DNA of 64,000 bases from Acidobacteriota bacterium (GCA_016716905.1 JADJUS010000003.1:434001-498000), one strand, 5' to 3'; counted from the first letter of the stretch, positions 29,701 to 37,548 are shown. The notes: generated by a model not told the origin, from the letters alone. Made by a program: numbers and translations.

Positions 29701-29855
29701 ATGTGCCAGTCGAACTTGTCGTACTTGACGCGGTTTTTGCCGAAGTAGGGCACGTACGGCGTCTGCGCCGATGCGATTGCGGGCGCCAGTCCGATCGTCA
29801 GGACGGCCAGGGCCAGGAACAGGACAGTCGTCATGCGCGAGCGGCGCATCACCAT
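26742..29855 (-). CDS. Outer-membrane protein: peptidase MA + PD40 propeller + barrel
   Basis: About 1037 residues. A signal peptide (LFLALAVLTIGLAPAIASAQ) is followed by a peptidase-MA-like domain with the zinc motif HELTHIFEFD near residue 125 and a distal glutamate region VDEGLANYMAGY. The middle has WD40-like PD40/TolB repeats (SPKGDRLAYF, SPDGMRVTFSG, APDGRSLVYSA). The C-terminal part (about residues 640-1037) is beta-rich and ends in a terminal phenylalanine (WIGYDF), like a surface-antigen barrel. The ATG at 29855 follows GAGGTAACCCT. It looks like a surface-anchored protease or transporter accessory; function not known. Confidence 0.82.
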   Translation of the reverse strand: MVMRRSRMTTVLFLALAVLTIGLAPAIASAQTPYVPYFGKNRVKYDKFDWHIYETEHFEIYYYPEIEPHLERITGYLESAYVRISSELKHDLAARAKVVLFKTQSEFQQQDISGSELPEGVLAFAEPYRDRLVLPIDEPPDQLYRLITHELTHIFEFDVIPRGLLGSAIPLWVDEGLANYMAGYWNVLDLMQVRDAALSDNVPRMSEFESQPLSGRLPYSMGHAAFEFISSRWGQDGLRQFLFSLRKNVIGGGESAFEEALRLKPEEFDEQFDRYIKDRFKPFRDKERPADYGRDLAPRRDRTPYVSVLSIEPSPIGDVIAAVVGNTRDQELDIILISAKDGQFVKNLTKGFDKDRGFEYIATAGGLRGNLVPWITWSPKGDRLAYFARTEKSKTLVIQDVVSGRTVQKLALNTIDGPESPAFSPDGMRVTFSGLQGATGDIFVVDLGTGQVTNVTNDAFADYAPSFAPDGRSLVYSARISGNDKLFRVALDGGAKTQLTFGTHDDTGAKFLDPKTVVFTSTATDPAVMLTPEVARNGNIPNVWSLDVTNGELKQWTDAATGNVSPVALPEGSAMKVAFVSYNKGQNGIHIINREKPLLTVPSSDFGAPAPIVDFQPPMSHTLLKQNMHRKGMFEKMTLDGRPPVNLGVTSGGDLFGGTQISFSDVLGGKQVNFFAASVSQYRTLSLSYINIESRLQYALQAFSQDTFFYGQLDGYLYQLGLTPFIDRDLAQAVRTQRGMTGFGIYPFNRYSRVELSGGYVYLQERYEDPALQQLSQEYQEQQFGTQLFQSGHMIPLGLTFVHETTVFRDYGPVAGKTASIGVSWSPKFSKSLSRRTVDVDARYYKRLGVNGTLAFRARGLQSWGDNPEFLPFGGNSEMRGYEYLEFLGHKAFFGNVELRIPLIEAMLTPLGVLGGIRGTLFFNVGGAGINGQSFSPWTSNDELVTPLLGFEFDPTTGVYNPVFDTNTYVVSGFRLKDARASYGIGLQSFLLGFPMHFDWSWKTMFNKDYEDLIFAAEGGSQTFRKRKFSFWIGYDF

Positions 29856-30119
29856 AGGGTTACCTCGGGAATCAGGTCGTCGAACACGTTCGATTCTTAC
29901 ACAACTCTCACGTAGCTTACGGCGCCGGTCCCCGGCCGGATGCTTCTGCAGGTTATCTTCCGGAATCGGCCGGTTCATGTGGCTGACCAGAGACGCCAGC
30001 AAAGGTCATGCCTTGAAAGATCCCTGCAAAACTCACCTTCCGCGTGACGTTCCGTCGTCATTCGGGGACAGCACGAGGTCACTTGTGGCCACCGCTCCGG
30101 ACGCGATAAGGTGGAGGTG

Positions 30120-30683
30120 ATGAAACTCAGTACGAAGTGGATCGTCCGATGGGCCGTGGCGCTCGGCCTGGCCGGCGCGCTGGCCTTTGTGCCGCTCCGC
30201 TGGGCGATGGAGGACCATGACGAGGGAGCGGTCCCGCCTGAAGGCGTGGAGATGGCCAAGCTCGACTACATCTTGAAGGACATGAACGGGCTGGATGTGC
30301 GCCTGTCCGACTTCAAGGGCCGCCCGATGATCATCAACTTCTGGGCCACGTGGTGCGGGCCCTGCAAACACGAGATTCCGGCGTTCAACCAGTTGGTGGA
30401 AAAGTACAAAGCGCAGAACTTCATCGTGCTGGGGATCTCGGTGGATGACAAGCCCGAGGACCTGCGCCCGTTTGCCGCCGAGTTCAAGATGAACTACCCC
30501 GTGCTCGTGGGCCTGGGGCACGACGAATTGCAGGAGCATTACGGCGCGAACCCGCTGCCGATCTCATGGTTCATCCGGGCCGACGGCTCGGTGGACTATA
30601 AATTGACCGGTACCCAGTCACTCGACTGGTTCGAGGGACGCGTGAAGCGATTGTTCGAGCCCCGAACGGCGGAAGGCCAGTAG
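30120..30683 (+). CDS. TlpA-like thiol:disulfide protein
   Basis: A 187-residue membrane-anchored thioredoxin-fold protein. An N-terminal hydrophobic segment (IVRWAVALGLAGALAFVPL) exports it; the redoxin domain has FWATWCGPCKHEIPAFNQL with the CxxC pair, and a later cis-Pro region (NPLPISWFI). ATG at 30120 has GGTGGAGGTG just upstream. Likely reduces periplasmic disulfides, for example in cytochrome maturation. The 260-bp divergent gap to the protease gene shows no clear repeat. Confidence 0.9.
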   Translation: MKLSTKWIVRWAVALGLAGALAFVPLRWAMEDHDEGAVPPEGVEMAKLDYILKDMNGLDVRLSDFKGRPMIINFWATWCGPCKHEIPAFNQLVEKYKAQNFIVLGISVDDKPEDLRPFAAEFKMNYPVLVGLGHDELQEHYGANPLPISWFIRADGSVDYKLTGTQSLDWFEGRVKRLFEPRTAEGQ

Positions 30684-30923
30684 GTGGCTGTGGCCCCAGA
30701 GTCCGTCCCCCTGGCCGCCGCGCGGCTGGCCTGTGGCTGTGTCGCAGGTTTCCGCGATGGTACCGAAGGCAGTCCCATCACGGTGGTGATTACGCACAAG
30801 GCCGAAACCTGCCAGGTGCCGATTCACGTCGCCGGCCTGCCGGTGTTTGATCACCGCGAAGCCCTGCGCCCGTCCACCCGCCACACGCCCGTCGTCCAGC
30901 CCGACTTCGAAGAAGAAGGCTAG
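30684..30923 (+). CDS. Small conserved-looking protein
   Basis: A 79-residue protein with GTG start directly after the TlpA-like gene's stop. It has ARLACGCVAGFRDGTEG, ITHKAETCQVPIHVAGLPVF and an acidic C-terminus. Cys positions (CGC, TC) may bind metal or form a disulfide; no signal peptide. I do not recognise a family. Immediate adjacency suggests translation with the upstream gene. Confidence 0.6.
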   Translation: MAVAPESVPLAAARLACGCVAGFRDGTEGSPITVVITHKAETCQVPIHVAGLPVFDHREALRPSTRHTPVVQPDFEEEG

Positions 30924-30930
30924 CGCGGCC

Positions 30931-30963
30931 TCGTAGCGCGCGCTGGGTCTCAAGCGCGCGGCT
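30931..30963. repeat. REP-like hairpin (family D, altered stem)
   Basis: TCGTAGCGCGCGCTGGGTCTCAAGCGCGCGG. Same loop as other copies (GGGTCTCA) but the stem is GCGCGCGC instead of GCGGCC, and both arms changed together. It overlaps the last codons and stop of the Arc-like gene on the minus strand. Confidence 0.85.
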
Positions 30964-31126
30964 CTTTGGCTTGGCGCTCCGGAAGGCGCTTGGCCTCCGC
31001 CAGCGTCTTCCGGAGCACAAACTCAATCTGTCCGTTCAGGCTGCGCAGGTCGTCATTGGCCCAGCGCTGGAGTGCGTCGAGCAATTGACGATCGATGCGC
31101 AGCAGGAACGGCTTGCGGTCGGCCAT
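30950..31126 (-). CDS. Arc/ribbon-helix-helix-type small protein
   Basis: A 58-residue protein (MADRKPFLLRIDRQLLDALQRWANDDLRSLNGQ...) with the pattern of an Arc-like ribbon-helix-helix DNA-binding domain: beta strand LLRID, helix 1 and helix 2 (NGQIEFVLRKTLAEA). Start at ATG 31126, 13 bp after the SPFH gene stop, so the two are co-transcribed. Its final codons and TGA come from the REP-like element. Confidence 0.82.
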   Translation of the reverse strand: MADRKPFLLRIDRQLLDALQRWANDDLRSLNGQIEFVLRKTLAEAKRLPERQAKEPRA

Positions 31127-31139
31127 GGGTCGTCCACCG

Positions 31140-32009
31140 TTACTGATAGATCGTCCCGGTGTTGACCACGGGCTGGGTGTTGCGATCACCGCAGAGCACG
31201 ACCAGCAGATTGCTGACCATCGCGGCCTTGCGGTCGTTGTCGAGTTCGACCACGTCGCGCTTGGAGAGCAGGTCCAACGCCATTTCCACCATGCCCACGG
31301 CGCCTTCAACGATGCGCGAACGCGCGGCGATAATGGCGCCCGCTTGCTGACGCTGCAGCATCGCTGATGCGATTTCCGGCGCGTACGCCAGATGGTTGAT
31401 GCGCGCCTCGAGCACTTCCACCCCGGCCTTCGCCAGCCGCTCCTGGACCTCCACCTTCATCTGCTCGGCAATTTCAACGGTATTGCCGCGCAGGGACTTG
31501 TGGTGTTCCTCATACGCGTCGTACGGGTAATGCGTCGCCAGGTTGCGCACGGCCGCCTCGGTCTGCACTTTGACGTAGTGTTCGTAGCTGTCCACTTCAA
31601 AACACGCTTCTGCGGTCTCAGTCACTTTCCACACCACGACCGCCGCGATTTCGATGGGGTTGCCCTCGAGGTCGTTCACCTTGATCTGCGAACTCTCGAA
31701 GTTGCGCACACGAAGCGAGATGTGTCGCTTCGTCAGGAGGGGATTCGCCCAGTGGAAGCCATCGACCTTCACACTGCCCGAGTACTTGCCGAACAGCGTC
31801 AGGACCTTGGCCTCGTTCGGATTGACGATGAAGAATCCGAAGGCGAGCACCCCGGTCACCACGAGGGCCGCCGCGCTGAGGACAAGGCCGACCGGATTCT
31901 CGACCGTCGCCGCGCTGATGATCCCCCATATAGAACCCGCTGCCGCCGCCAGCAGCACGGGAACCATTAACCAGCCTGCCAGTGTTGAACGAAGCTTCTC
32001 TCGTATCAT
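31140..32009 (-). CDS. SPFH/band 7 family protein
   Basis: A 289-residue membrane protein. Two N-terminal hydrophobic segments (about 11-32 and 40-62) are followed by the SPFH domain ([46 protein letters not shown]) and a coiled-coil-like helix ([44 protein letters not shown]). It resembles the flotillin/prohibitin-like group that often sits with an Arc-type gene. A possible promoter with TTGACG and 17-bp spacer lies just upstream (near 32048-32070). Role may be membrane-domain organisation or protease control. Confidence 0.88.
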   Translation of the reverse strand: MIREKLRSTLAGWLMVPVLLAAAAGSIWGIISAATVENPVGLVLSAAALVVTGVLAFGFFIVNPNEAKVLTLFGKYSGSVKVDGFHWANPLLTKRHISLRVRNFESSQIKVNDLEGNPIEIAAVVVWKVTETAEACFEVDSYEHYVKVQTEAAVRNLATHYPYDAYEEHHKSLRGNTVEIAEQMKVEVQERLAKAGVEVLEARINHLAYAPEIASAMLQRQQAGAIIAARSRIVEGAVGMVEMALDLLSKRDVVELDNDRKAAMVSNLLVVLCGDRNTQPVVNTGTIYQ

Positions 32010-32087
32010 GACCCCTCCGATTGCACAGTGATATCACATAGATACCGCCTCGTCAAGAGACAGGCTGAAAAAACTGAAGACAGGCTT

Positions 32088-32327
32088 TTCACCATGTAGG
32101 GCCATGAAGGTCCATGAGGGGCGCTGGGTTGGGGGCCCGGCTACGCCCGGGCCGCGCGGTCGGAGGGAAGTCAGGAACGAATACCGGTCGTTTTGCACTC
32201 CGCCTGCATTCGTTCCTGACTTCCCTCCGACCGCGCGTGCCGCCGAAGGCGGCACCCAACCCAGCGCTTCAGATAGCGTGATCCATCGACATGAAACTTC
32301 ATGGAGCTTCATGCTCTTCATGGTGAA
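32088..32327. repeat. Cloverleaf-like palindromic element, copy A2
   Basis: A 240-bp copy with ends TTCACCAT and ATGGTGAA. The stem 32121-32133 with 32255-32267 (GCGCTGGGTTGGG) is perfect but differs from A1 at several positions, each compensated on the other side. The central hairpin 32154-32182 with 32208-32236 pairs perfectly over 29 bp. Side hairpins as in A1. It occupies most of the 329-bp gap between two minus-strand genes. Confidence 0.92.
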
Positions 32328-32338
32328 AAAGTGTGTTG

Positions 32339-33049
32339 CTACAGCTTGACGCGAAGGTCGGCCACCAGCGGCAGATGGTCCGACGCCATCTTGGCCAGGC
32401 GCGTGCGCGGCAGGGAGATCTGGCGCACCTCGATCTCACCCTGGTAGTAGATGTGGTCCAGGTGGAGCAGGGGGAAGAACCCCGGGTAGGTGCGGCGGCG
32501 CTTCAGGTACGGAAACAGGTCGATACTTTGCAACCGCTTGGCCAGAATGTCGGTCGCCAGGGGGCGCGACCATTCGTTGAAGTCCCCGAACAGCAACTTG
32601 GGGCCCTGCACCTTCTTGTCGTCCACCCAGGCCGCCAGGCGCATCGCCTGATACCGCCGCTCAAGCAAGGCCGTCCCCAGATGGGCGTTGTAGACCTGCA
32701 GCGTGCCCTGTCCCACGTCCACCGCCACGCGCTGGGCGCCCCGCGCTTCGCACGTCTTCCACGACAGATCGTGCTGAGAGTGGTCCCACATCGGAAACCG
32801 GCTGAGAATCACGTTGCCGAACTGGTGGTTCCTGAGCTCGCGGACGGGCGCCATGATCCAGCCCATCCCCAGAGCCGCCCCGATGATTTCGGCGTGGCCT
32901 TGGCCCGTCCCGCTCGGTCCAATGACCTCCTGTAACGCGATGACGTCGGCCTCGAGCGCGGCCAGCACATCCGCTATCCGCTCCGGCCGCGTCCGGCGGT
33001 CCATGCCGCGTGACCGATGGATGTTGTACGTGACGACTCTGAGGTCCAC
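32339..33049 (-). CDS. Endonuclease/exonuclease/phosphatase family protein
   Basis: A 236-residue metal-dependent phosphoesterase-fold protein. It starts RVVTYNIHRSRGMD, has DVIALQEVIG with the metal-binding Glu, VYNAHLGTALLERR, KLLFGDFNEWSR with the Asp/Asn pair, and ends LDHIYYQGE...ASDHLPLVADL with the catalytic Asp-His. No signal peptide. It could act on nucleic acids or phospholipids. It diverges from the next gene with 17 bp between start codons. Confidence 0.92.
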   Translation of the reverse strand: MDLRVVTYNIHRSRGMDRRTRPERIADVLAALEADVIALQEVIGPSGTGQGHAEIIGAALGMGWIMAPVRELRNHQFGNVILSRFPMWDHSQHDLSWKTCEARGAQRVAVDVGQGTLQVYNAHLGTALLERRYQAMRLAAWVDDKKVQGPKLLFGDFNEWSRPLATDILAKRLQSIDLFPYLKRRRTYPGFFPLLHLDHIYYQGEIEVRQISLPRTRLAKMASDHLPLVADLRVKL

Positions 33050-33066
33050 GGCCGTATGATAGACCC

Positions 33067-33369
33067 ATGAGTCTGCTCGGCACCGAATTCCACGTGACCT
33101 GCCCCTGCTGCCAAAGCACGCTCGTGGTCGATCAGGGGCTGCAGCGCGTGGTGCGCCACGTGGAGGTCGAGCGTGCCGACAAGCCGAAGCTTGACGAGGC
33201 GCACGACATCCTGGCGCAGGAGAAGGCCCGTCGCGAGGCCCTGTTCGAGAAGTCGGTGGTGTCCGAGCGGGGCCGAGGCGACGCGCTCGCCAAACGCTTC
33301 GAAGACGCGCTCAAGCAGGCGCGCGAAGAACCCATCACCAAACCCACCCGCGATTTCGATCTCGACTGA
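33067..33369 (+). CDS. Small zinc-ribbon-like protein
   Basis: A 100-residue cytoplasmic protein. VTCPCCQSTLVVDQGLQRVVRH at the N-terminus looks like half of a zinc ribbon (CPCC), followed by a charged helical tail (EKARREALFEKSV, FEDALKQAREE). I do not know its function. It lies 16 bp before the phosphofructokinase start and is probably co-transcribed with it. Confidence 0.75.
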   Translation: MSLLGTEFHVTCPCCQSTLVVDQGLQRVVRHVEVERADKPKLDEAHDILAQEKARREALFEKSVVSERGRGDALAKRFEDALKQAREEPITKPTRDFDLD

Positions 33370-33385
33370 GTTCCGCACCGTCCCC

Positions 33386-34471
33386 ATGACTTCATCAGTA
33401 CGCCGTATAGGTATCCTCACGGGCGGCGGCGACGCCCCCGGGCTCAACGCCGTGATTCGGGCGGTCGTCAAGTCTGCCGCCAACGCCGATATCGAGTGCA
33501 TCGGCCTCGAGGACAGCTTTGACGGATTGATCTTCCCCGAGCGCTCCCGCCCTCTGACCCCACGTGACGTCACGGGCATTTTGCGTCTCGGAGGCACGAT
33601 TCTCGGCACCACCAACCGGGGCAACCCGTTTGTCTATCCGGTCACGACCGGCGCCGGCTCCGCCGACTATTCCGCGCGCTGCGTCGAGAACTTTCACAAG
33701 CTCGGCCTTGATGCGCTGGTGGTCATCGGAGGTGATGGCACGCTCGCCATTGCCTACGAGCTGCAGAAACTCGGGGTGCCGATGGTGGGTGTCCCCAAAA
33801 CCATCGACAACGACATCGTCGAAACCACGATGACGTTCGGGTTCGATACGGCGGTGGCGTTTGCCACCGATGCCATCGACCGGCTGCACTCAACGGCCGA
33901 AGCGCATCACCGCGTGATGGTGGTTGAGGTCATGGGCCGCTACGCCGGCTGGATTGCCTTGCACTCGGGCATCGGCGGTGGCGCCGACGTCGTACTCATT
34001 CCGGAACTGCCGTACACCCTCGAGCGGGTCGCCGAACATATCCGCGCCCGTGAACGGTGGGGCGCCAGGTTCAGCATCGTTGTGGCCGCCGAGGGGGCGT
34101 TCCCCGCTGGAGGGGCCACGTTCATCAAAGCCGCCGCGACCGCCGATCGTGTGGAACGCCTGGGCGGCGTGGGTGAGCAGGTGGCGCGCGCCCTTGAGCC
34201 GCTCACCGATAAAGAGTGCCGCCATGTGGTGCTCGGGCACCTGCAGCGTGGCGGATGGCCCACGAGTTACGATCGGGTGCTGGCCACACGCTTCGGAAGC
34301 TTCGCGGTGGAGTTGTTGCAGCAGGGCCGCTTTGGTGTGATGACCGCGCTGCACCCGCCCGATGTGGTGGCCGTGCCGATCGCGGATGTCGTCGGCCGCA
34401 CACGCAAGGTGCCGTCCGACTCCGACATTGTGCGGACGGCCAAACACGTCGGCATCTGCTTCGGCGACTAG
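33386..34471 (+). CDS. pfkA: 6-phosphofructokinase (group III type)
   Basis: A 361-residue glycolytic kinase. ILTGGGDAPGLN, VVIGGDGTLAIAY, GVPKTIDNDI, VEVMGRYAGWIA and LGHLQRGG are all PFK motifs. Gly in GGDGT is typical of ATP users while Lys in PKTIDND is typical of pyrophosphate users; this mix is the group III pattern, whose members use either donor, so donor cannot be fixed. ATG at 33386 lies 16 bp after the zinc-ribbon gene. Converts fructose-6-phosphate to the 1,6-bisphosphate. Confidence 0.93.
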   Translation: MTSSVRRIGILTGGGDAPGLNAVIRAVVKSAANADIECIGLEDSFDGLIFPERSRPLTPRDVTGILRLGGTILGTTNRGNPFVYPVTTGAGSADYSARCVENFHKLGLDALVVIGGDGTLAIAYELQKLGVPMVGVPKTIDNDIVETTMTFGFDTAVAFATDAIDRLHSTAEAHHRVMVVEVMGRYAGWIALHSGIGGGADVVLIPELPYTLERVAEHIRARERWGARFSIVVAAEGAFPAGGATFIKAAATADRVERLGGVGEQVARALEPLTDKECRHVVLGHLQRGGWPTSYDRVLATRFGSFAVELLQQGRFGVMTALHPPDVVAVPIADVVGRTRKVPSDSDIVRTAKHVGICFGD

Positions 34472-34490
34472 AGCGGATTCGACATCGGTG

Positions 34491-34565
34491 TAGCCGGACC
34501 TGAAGGTCCGGCCTCCGAAGACAGGGCAGTCCTTCCTCGGAGGCCGGGTCTTTAGACCCGGCTCG
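34491..34565. repeat. Three-hairpin REP-like cluster
   Basis: Two perfect 8-bp hairpins, GCCGGACC-TGAA-GGTCCGGC (34493-34512) and GCCGGGTC-TTTA-GACCCGGC (34543-34562), flank a third pairing (CCTCCGA with TCGGAGG). GTAGC and GCTCTAC at the outer edges echo the family D flank. It may also act as a transcription stop after the phosphofructokinase gene. Confidence 0.75.
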
Positions 34566-34620
34566 GCTCTACGGCCGCTGGTAGTAGGTGAGGGCGGCTG
34601 CCTAGGATCACGGCACACGC

Positions 34621-35145
34621 ATGCACGGCAATGTACTGAATCGAAAACTGCACTACTGGGGAGCGGCCATCATCGCGATCCCCCTCCTGGCGCTGATCGT
34701 CACCGGCCTCCTCCTGCAGATGAAGAAGCACTGGGCCTGGGTGCAGCCTGTCGAACAGCGCGGCTCCACCAAGGCGCCGGTCATCGAGCTGAGCGGCATC
34801 CTGAAAGCGATTCGCGAGCACAGCGATCCTCACGTGGCCGTGCAGACCTGGGATGACATCAAGCGCCTCGATGTGCGGCCCGACCGGGGCGTGGCCAAGG
34901 CCACCCTGCACAACGACTACGAGGTGCAGGTGGACCTGGGCACCGGCCGCGTCATGCAGGTGGCGTATCGGCGCAGCGACTGGATCGAGACCATCCACGA
35001 CGGATCGATCTTCGGCGACTGGGTGAAGTTGGGGGTGGTGCTGCCGTCGGCCTGTGTGCTGCTGTTTCTGTGGGGCAGCGGCATGTGGATGTGGATCTAT
35101 CCGCTGATCAATCGCCGCAAAGTCCGCCGCCGCCGCGCGGCGTAG
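34621..35145 (+). CDS. PepSY-associated membrane protein
   Basis: A 174-residue inner-membrane protein. LNRKLHYWGAAIIAIPLLALIVTGLLLQ forms the first membrane segment with HYW motif; the middle is a PepSY-like periplasmic domain; LGVVLPSACVLLFLWGSGMWMWIYP is the second membrane segment, followed by an Arg-rich cytoplasmic tail. Such proteins are often linked to iron uptake or redox, but no such neighbour is seen. Confidence 0.85.
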   Translation: MHGNVLNRKLHYWGAAIIAIPLLALIVTGLLLQMKKHWAWVQPVEQRGSTKAPVIELSGILKAIREHSDPHVAVQTWDDIKRLDVRPDRGVAKATLHNDYEVQVDLGTGRVMQVAYRRSDWIETIHDGSIFGDWVKLGVVLPSACVLLFLWGSGMWMWIYPLINRRKVRRRRAA

Positions 35146-35147
35146 AT

Positions 35148-35178
35148 CGCGGCCTTGAGACCCAGGCCGCGCTACGAG
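35148..35178. repeat. REP-like hairpin (family D)
   Basis: CGCGGCCTTGAGACCCAGGCCGCG then CTACGAG, a full hairpin copy right after the PepSY gene and just before the tandem array. Confidence 0.85.
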
Positions 35179-35193
35179 AACCGACCCAAGCTG

Positions 35194-35357
35194 TCCTCGT
35201 TGCGCAGCGTGGGACTCAGTCCTCGTAGCGCGGCGTGGGACTCTGTCCTCGTAGCGCGGCCTGGGGCTCTGTCCTCGTAGCGCGGCGTGGGGCTCTGTCC
35301 TCGTAGCGCGGCCTGGGGCTCTGTCCTCGTAGCGCGGCCTGGGTCTCAAGGCCGCGG
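35194..35357. repeat. 26-bp tandem array derived from REP-like element
   Basis: Six units with a 26-bp period (TCCTCGTAGCGCGGC[C/G]TGGGGCTCTG). Units differ by single bases and most keep only the left arm; the final unit (35328-35357) ends with the complete hairpin. There are no spacers, so it is not a CRISPR. It sits downstream of the asparaginase stop on the minus strand. Confidence 0.9.
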
Positions 35358-35363
35358 CTCTTG

Positions 35364-36368
35364 CTATCGCGTGAGCGCCTGCACCAACTCCGCGGCGGCC
35401 GCGCGCGTCGTGGTGCCGCCGAGCGCCACCATCTGCAGGAGGCGCGCCTTGGCGCCTGAGAGTTCCCCCACGAGCAACGCGCCCGCCCGGGCCAGCCCGA
35501 GTCCGCCCCCGTCGTAGCCATAGCGGGCCGAGACCCGTCCCGAGAGGCACCGCGATGACACCGTGACCATCACGCCGCGTGTGATGGCGTCGGCCAGCGG
35601 CGGCACCACGGCCGGTGGAATGTTGCCGCGGCCGAACGCGATGATGGCCAGGCCCTGGGTGTCGCCAGTCACGTGCGCGTCCACCACGTCAGCCGCCATG
35701 CCCGTGTACACCTGCAGCAGGCCCACTCGCGTTTCCAGTCGCTCAACGCGCAAGCCCTGATCGGCCCTGGTGTCGCGCCAGGCGTGTCGTGCCGGCGGGC
35801 TTCGCCGGAAGATGACGGTCCCGGCATCAATCACACCCAGAGGACCGAACTCGGGCGAGGCGAATGCGTTCGAGCTTTCCGTGTGCACCTTCCGCACTTC
35901 GCGCGCCGGCAGGATCAAATCGTCCATCACGACGAGTACACCGAGTCCGCGGGCGGCGGGGGAGGCGGCCACACGCGCAGCGCCGAGCAGGTTGGCCGGG
36001 CCATCCCAACTCGGGTCCGACACCGTGCGCATCGCGCCTACGAGCACCACGGGTTTGTCGGAGGTGAGCACCAGGTCGAGCAGGAACGCGGTTTCCTCGA
36101 TGGTGTCGGTGCCGTGGGTGATGACCAGGCCGTCGATGTCGGGCCGTTCAAGCCATGCCGCGGCGCGCCGCGCGAGCCGCCACATCTGTTCGGGCGTCAC
36201 GTGCGGACCGGGCATGCGCGAAAAGTCTTCGGTCTCGAATTCAGCCACGTCGCGCAGCTGCGGCACCTGCGCCAGAATTTCAGTGGCGCCCAGCGCGGGC
36301 ACGGCGGCGCCGGTGGCCGGGTCGATGCGCATTGAAATTGTGCCGCCCGTGAACAGCACGCCGATCAT
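35364..36368 (-). CDS. L-asparaginase family protein
   Basis: A 334-residue asparaginase/glutaminase-fold enzyme. The N-terminal catalytic Thr lies in LFTGGTISM and the second catalytic loop is ITHGTDTIEETAF; a third motif is MRTVSDPSWDGPANL. No signal peptide, so it fits the cytoplasmic type. It hydrolyses asparagine to aspartate. Its ATG overlaps the thrC stop by one base (TGATG), implying coupling. Confidence 0.9.
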   Translation of the reverse strand: MIGVLFTGGTISMRIDPATGAAVPALGATEILAQVPQLRDVAEFETEDFSRMPGPHVTPEQMWRLARRAAAWLERPDIDGLVITHGTDTIEETAFLLDLVLTSDKPVVLVGAMRTVSDPSWDGPANLLGAARVAASPAARGLGVLVVMDDLILPAREVRKVHTESSNAFASPEFGPLGVIDAGTVIFRRSPPARHAWRDTRADQGLRVERLETRVGLLQVYTGMAADVVDAHVTGDTQGLAIIAFGRGNIPPAVVPPLADAITRGVMVTVSSRCLSGRVSARYGYDGGGLGLARAGALLVGELSGAKARLLQMVALGGTTTRAAAAELVQALTR

Positions 36369-37546
36369 CAGTGGCTTTCGAGGACGTCGAGGTATTTCAG
36401 CGCGCCGCCGGTATTAAACAGCACCACGCGGTCGTCGGGTTTTACACGTCCCGACGCGATGAGCACGCGCAACGCGTGCAGCGCCGCGCCGCCTTCGGGC
36501 GCCGCGCTCACGCCTTCAAGCCGGCCGATGTCGCGCATGCCGGTGACCATATCTTCGTCAGAGACTGCGACGGCGGCGCCACCGCTCTCGCGCACGGCGC
36601 GCAGCACAAGAAAGTCGCCGATAGCGCGCGGCACGCGCAAGCCGTCGGCTACGGTATGGGCGTCTTCCCACGGCGCGGCTTTCTCCGTGCCTTCATCAAA
36701 TGCGCGGATGATGGGGGCGCACCCGGCCGCCTGCACCGTCACCATCTTCGGCCGCTTCACGGGATCGATCCAGCCGAGCGCCGACATTTCGGCAAAGGCC
36801 TTCCACATGCCGACCATGCCCGTGCCGCCACCGGTGGGATAGATGATCCAGTCGGGCAGCTCCCAGCCCAACTGTTCCGCCACCTCGTACCCCATCGTCT
36901 TTTTGCCTTCGATGCGATACGGCTCTTTCAGGGTGGAGACGTCGTACCACCCCAGCGGTTTCCCGGTTTCGGCGGCGATGCGTCCGGCGTCGGTGATCAG
37001 ACCGTCCACCAGCGTGACATGCGCGCCGTACAGCTCGCATTCAAGAATGAAGGGCCGCTTCACGTCGCGGGGCATGAAGACCTGCGCTTCGATCCCCGCG
37101 CGCGCCGCATACGCCGCCATGGCGTTGCCGGCGTTGCCGGCCGTGGGAATCGACAGCACCTTGGCGCCCAGATAGTGCGCGCGCGTCACCGCAGCCGACA
37201 GCCCCCGGGCTTTGAATGAGTTGGTGGGGTTGAGCGACTCGTCCTTGATGAGCAGCCGCGACAGGCCCAACGACTCGCCCAGGCGTGTCGCCTCGATCAT
37301 CGGCGTCCAGCCCTCACCCAGCGTCACGGGCGTCTCGTCGTCGAGCAGCGGCATGAGCTCGTGGTACCGCCACATGGACGCCTCGCGGCCCGTCAGCGAC
37401 TCCCGCGACCAGGCCCGTGCACGCGCGAGGTCGTACCGGGCCAGCAGCGGCATGCCGCAGACACAGAGGTGCTGCACCGTGCGTGGGTCGGCGGGTGGCG
37501 CCCCGCAGGGCACCGAACACTCAAGATGGGTGAAGTAGGAGGCCAC
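36368..37546 (-). CDS. thrC: Threonine synthase
   Basis: A 392-residue PLP enzyme. It starts with a Cys-rich segment (LECSVPCG, HLCVCGMPL), has KDESLNPTNSFKARG with the PLP lysine, PTAGNAGNAMAAYAARAG, and the Gly-rich phosphate loop PTGGGTGMVGMW. This is the long threonine synthase subgroup converting O-phosphohomoserine to threonine. It lies 2 bp after frr on the same strand and overlaps the asparaginase start. Confidence 0.9.
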   Translation of the reverse strand: MASYFTHLECSVPCGAPPADPRTVQHLCVCGMPLLARYDLARARAWSRESLTGREASMWRYHELMPLLDDETPVTLGEGWTPMIEATRLGESLGLSRLLIKDESLNPTNSFKARGLSAAVTRAHYLGAKVLSIPTAGNAGNAMAAYAARAGIEAQVFMPRDVKRPFILECELYGAHVTLVDGLITDAGRIAAETGKPLGWYDVSTLKEPYRIEGKKTMGYEVAEQLGWELPDWIIYPTGGGTGMVGMWKAFAEMSALGWIDPVKRPKMVTVQAAGCAPIIRAFDEGTEKAAPWEDAHTVADGLRVPRAIGDFLVLRAVRESGGAAVAVSDEDMVTGMRDIGRLEGVSAAPEGGAALHALRVLIASGRVKPDDRVVLFNTGGALKYLDVLESH

Positions 37547-37548
37547 GG

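Noticed and set aside
35194..35357. Possible CRISPR array
   Set aside because: The units are contiguous with no spacers and derive from the REP-like hairpin.
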